Shown piece after piece: positions 5,775-7,096 of a stretch of DNA of 7,096 bases (the stretch's first letter is position 1; each line of letters begins with the position of its first letter). The notes under the pieces were generated by a model. That model worked only from the letters and a program-made list of their open reading frames with translations. It was not told the origin of the DNA and ran no database searches. Origin of the DNA: a bacterium (GTDB taxonomy: Bacteria > JALSQH01). The translations under genes and the position numbers were made by a program. The stretch is from NCBI GenBank assembly GCA_027004335.1, contig JALTID010000210.1:1-7096 (forward strand), written 5' to 3'.

Positions 5775-6544
5775 GTTATTATCTTCCAGATAGCAGTGGT
5801 GGGAAGAAGTTCCATTTTCATTTCTGTTATTTCTTTTTTAAAATTTCTAAGGAAATCGGTATCATATTTATAACTCGTGAGTTGAGGTCTTACAATTTTA
5901 TCCTCTGAAGAACACAGTACGGTAGGAGTTGCTGCAAGAGCTCCTGTAATAATCAATTCATACGATCCAATTTTGTTAATCAGCCATTCTTTCCCCATGG
6001 CATCGCAACCGATAAGAACTATGTCTCTTTTGCGTGAAAGTTTTGCCAGATTTTCGTCCTTTGTTACAAAGGTCCTGATTCCATGTTTTCTCAATTCCTC
6101 CGCAGTCTTATATCCCTCCATGGCAGGATGCCCTTCTCCAACAGTTACTGTAAAATCTTTCCCCTCTTCACGAAGCGCAATTAAAGAGGAGATAACCATT
6201 TTGCTGTGAGAGATTGTCACAAGTTTTTTTACCTCAAGTTTTTTTAAGAAATTTACGCATTTTTTTACAGGTTCTTGGTGGATTTTCTTCAGGTGCGTTC
6301 TGAAATCAATCAGGTGTTCTTTGAGATTGTCCCTGTAATTTTCAAGGTGATAGGCAATGTAATGCATCTGGATCATAGGGGGGAAATTTTTTCTAATCTC
6401 AGCTGCTGTCCATTTCAGAATTTCAGGGGTAATTTCTTTTTCATATTCAATGAGGACTTCAATGATCTTTTCCTGGAGGTAGGTTGCACCGTGGGTCCTG
6501 TCTTCTAAAAGTTGCTGAAGTTTTCCTATTACCTCTTTGCTCAT
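5771..6544 (-). CDS. eIF-2B alpha/beta/delta-family protein (MtnA / ribose-1,5-bisphosphate isomerase superfamily), function unknown
   Basis: This 257-residue cytoplasmic protein has a helical N-terminal region (about 1-100) and a Rossmann-like C-terminal domain of the superfamily that holds eIF-2B regulatory subunits, methylthioribose-1-phosphate isomerase and archaeal ribose-1,5-bisphosphate isomerase. Visible family motifs are KKLVTISHSKMV (about 106-117), GEGHPAMEGYKTAEEL (136-151, compare the family's ETRP..EGY), VLIGCDAM with D181, and the NKIGS loop (190-194). The superfamily's catalytic Cys, in a Thr-His-Cys-Asn motif, appears replaced by Ser112 in TISHS, while the Asp is kept. That resembles the non-catalytic eIF-2B branch and argues against ordinary isomerase activity. 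The ATG overlaps the stop of the upstream nuclease gene as ATGA, so the two are co-translated. Bacterial members are usually labelled translation initiation factor by homology only. The family call is firm; the function is open, with sugar-phosphate or nucleotide binding the best guess. Confidence 0.8.
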   Translation of the reverse strand: MSKEVIGKLQQLLEDRTHGATYLQEKIIEVLIEYEKEITPEILKWTAAEIRKNFPPMIQMHYIAYHLENYRDNLKEHLIDFRTHLKKIHQEPVKKCVNFLKKLEVKKLVTISHSKMVISSLIALREEGKDFTVTVGEGHPAMEGYKTAEELRKHGIRTFVTKDENLAKLSRKRDIVLIGCDAMGKEWLINKIGSYELIITGALAATPTVLCSSEDKIVRPQLTSYKYDTDFLRNFKKEITEMKMELLPTTAIWKIIT

Positions 6545-7096
6545 TTTATCCCTATCCTGCAGATAGTTACATAGGGGCAGTAGTTGCAGAAATTCTCCTC
6601 AAGGGGATCGGGGTAAAAAGGGATTTCTGGGTTGGTGATTGCGGATAGTAACGGGGTAAGAATTTTTTCCCTGAAAGTTTCAAGTTCAACCTCAGATTGA
6701 GCGGGGATTATCTCTTTAAAAATATCATCTTCTTTTGTTTTTCTTATAAAATAAAAAGCTGAGGAAATTGGAAATGGATCTTTTTCTTTCGTGGTTTTAT
6801 AGTAGAGATAAGAGTAGATGGCGAGCTGTGTGGAACCAATTTTCTCATAAATGTTTTTTCTCAACTCCTTGTCTTTTTCCAGGGTTAAGGGTGGAGAAAA
6901 TGTTTCTTCTATTATTGTATCCCAGAGTTTCTTTCCTCTGGTGTATCTGTCAGGTTTTCCTCCTGTTTTGTAATCAATGATTTCAATACACCCTTCTTTT
7001 CTCTGGATCCTGTCTGCAAATCCCTTAATTTTTACACCAAATCCAGCAATATTTTCTTTACATGACATCCCTTTCTCCAGAGCTTCTACCACAGCC
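6541..7096 (-). CDS. PD-(D/E)XK nuclease, C-terminal part with Fe-S cysteine cluster (AddB/RecB-like), truncated by window edge
   Basis: These are the last 185 residues of a larger protein; the frame is still open at base 7096, and the GTG at 7092 is probably an internal valine codon. Counting that codon as residue 1, the RecB-type nuclease core shows GFADRI (D27), IIDYKTGG (D40 and K42, the metal-binding and catalytic motif) and a downstream QLAIYSYLYY helix (Q89), typical of DNA exonuclease domains of the AddB/RecB/Cas4 clan. Near the end, C169-x2-C172-x5-C178 matches the three C-terminal Fe-S ligands of AddB and Cas4. The fourth ligand would lie N-terminal, outside the window, unless it is C11. 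The stretch of about 45 residues between DYKTG and the Q helix is longer than in Cas4 and favours an AddB-like or stand-alone PD-(D/E)XK protein. Likely role: DNA end processing. The stop overlaps the start of the eIF-2B-like gene (ATGA), so they form one transcript. Confidence 0.8.
   Translation of the reverse strand, partial: AVVEALEKGMSCKENIAGFGVKIKGFADRIQRKEGCIEIIDYKTGGKPDRYTRGKKLWDTIIEETFSPPLTLEKDKELRKNIYEKIGSTQLAIYSYLYYKTTKEKDPFPISSAFYFIRKTKEDDIFKEIIPAQSEVELETFREKILTPLLSAITNPEIPFYPDPLEENFCNYCPYVTICRIGIK

Noticed and set aside
6541-7096. Cas4 and a nearby CRISPR system
   Set aside because: The insertion between the nuclease motif and the Q helix is long for Cas4, the protein continues beyond the window, and no repeats or other cas genes are present.

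Overview
The window is a stretch of bacterial chromosome. Ribosomal proteins S6, S18 and L9 and a DnaB-type replicative helicase in the classic order identify it as bacterial. It is AT-rich by eye (about 40% G+C), densely packed, and has AGGAGG-type Shine-Dalgarno sites and near-consensus sigma-70 promoters. A flavin/iron-sulfur oxidoreductase pair of the glycolate oxidase/heterodisulfide reductase (GlcD/GlcF/HdrD) kind fits an anaerobic or microaerophilic life. I cannot place the lineage from sequence alone.

Layout. (1) Positions 1-2523, plus strand: the end of an operon with a 5'-truncated FAD-linked oxidase and, 3 nt later, an Fe-S/CCG-domain protein. Together they look like a two-subunit dehydrogenase of unknown substrate. 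(2) Positions 2497-3174, minus strand: a TetR/AcrR regulator that meets this operon tail to tail, with 27 nt of coding overlap. (3) Positions 3175-3348: a divergent regulatory region with a consensus-like promoter on each strand, repeats that could be a TetR operator, and a short rpsF leader that can fold into a hairpin. (4) Positions 3349-5774, plus strand: the conserved ribosomal/replication operon rpsF-rpsR-rplI-dnaB. S6 and S18 are read as one continuous 193-residue polypeptide, and there is no ssb between them. (5) Positions 5771-7096, minus strand: a two-gene coupled unit, the C-terminus of a PD-(D/E)XK (AddB/RecB-like) nuclease followed, with an ATGA overlap, by an eIF-2B alpha/beta/delta-family protein. 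This unit runs convergently into dnaB with overlapping stop codons.

The most notable observation is the in-frame S6-S18 fusion. S6 and S18 bind each other on the 30S platform, so a covalent link is structurally plausible. A single missing base around 3677-3683 would restore two slightly overlapping genes, however, so read-level confirmation decides the matter. Secondary points are the apparent loss of cysteine ligands in the first CCG domain of the Fe-S subunit, the absence of the isomerase cysteine in the eIF-2B-like protein and its coupling to a nuclease, and a leader hairpin whose 5' arm could alternatively mask the rpsF ribosome binding site. I see no tRNA, rRNA, CRISPR, insertion sequence or clear intrinsic terminator, and no gene-free stretch longer than 300 bases.
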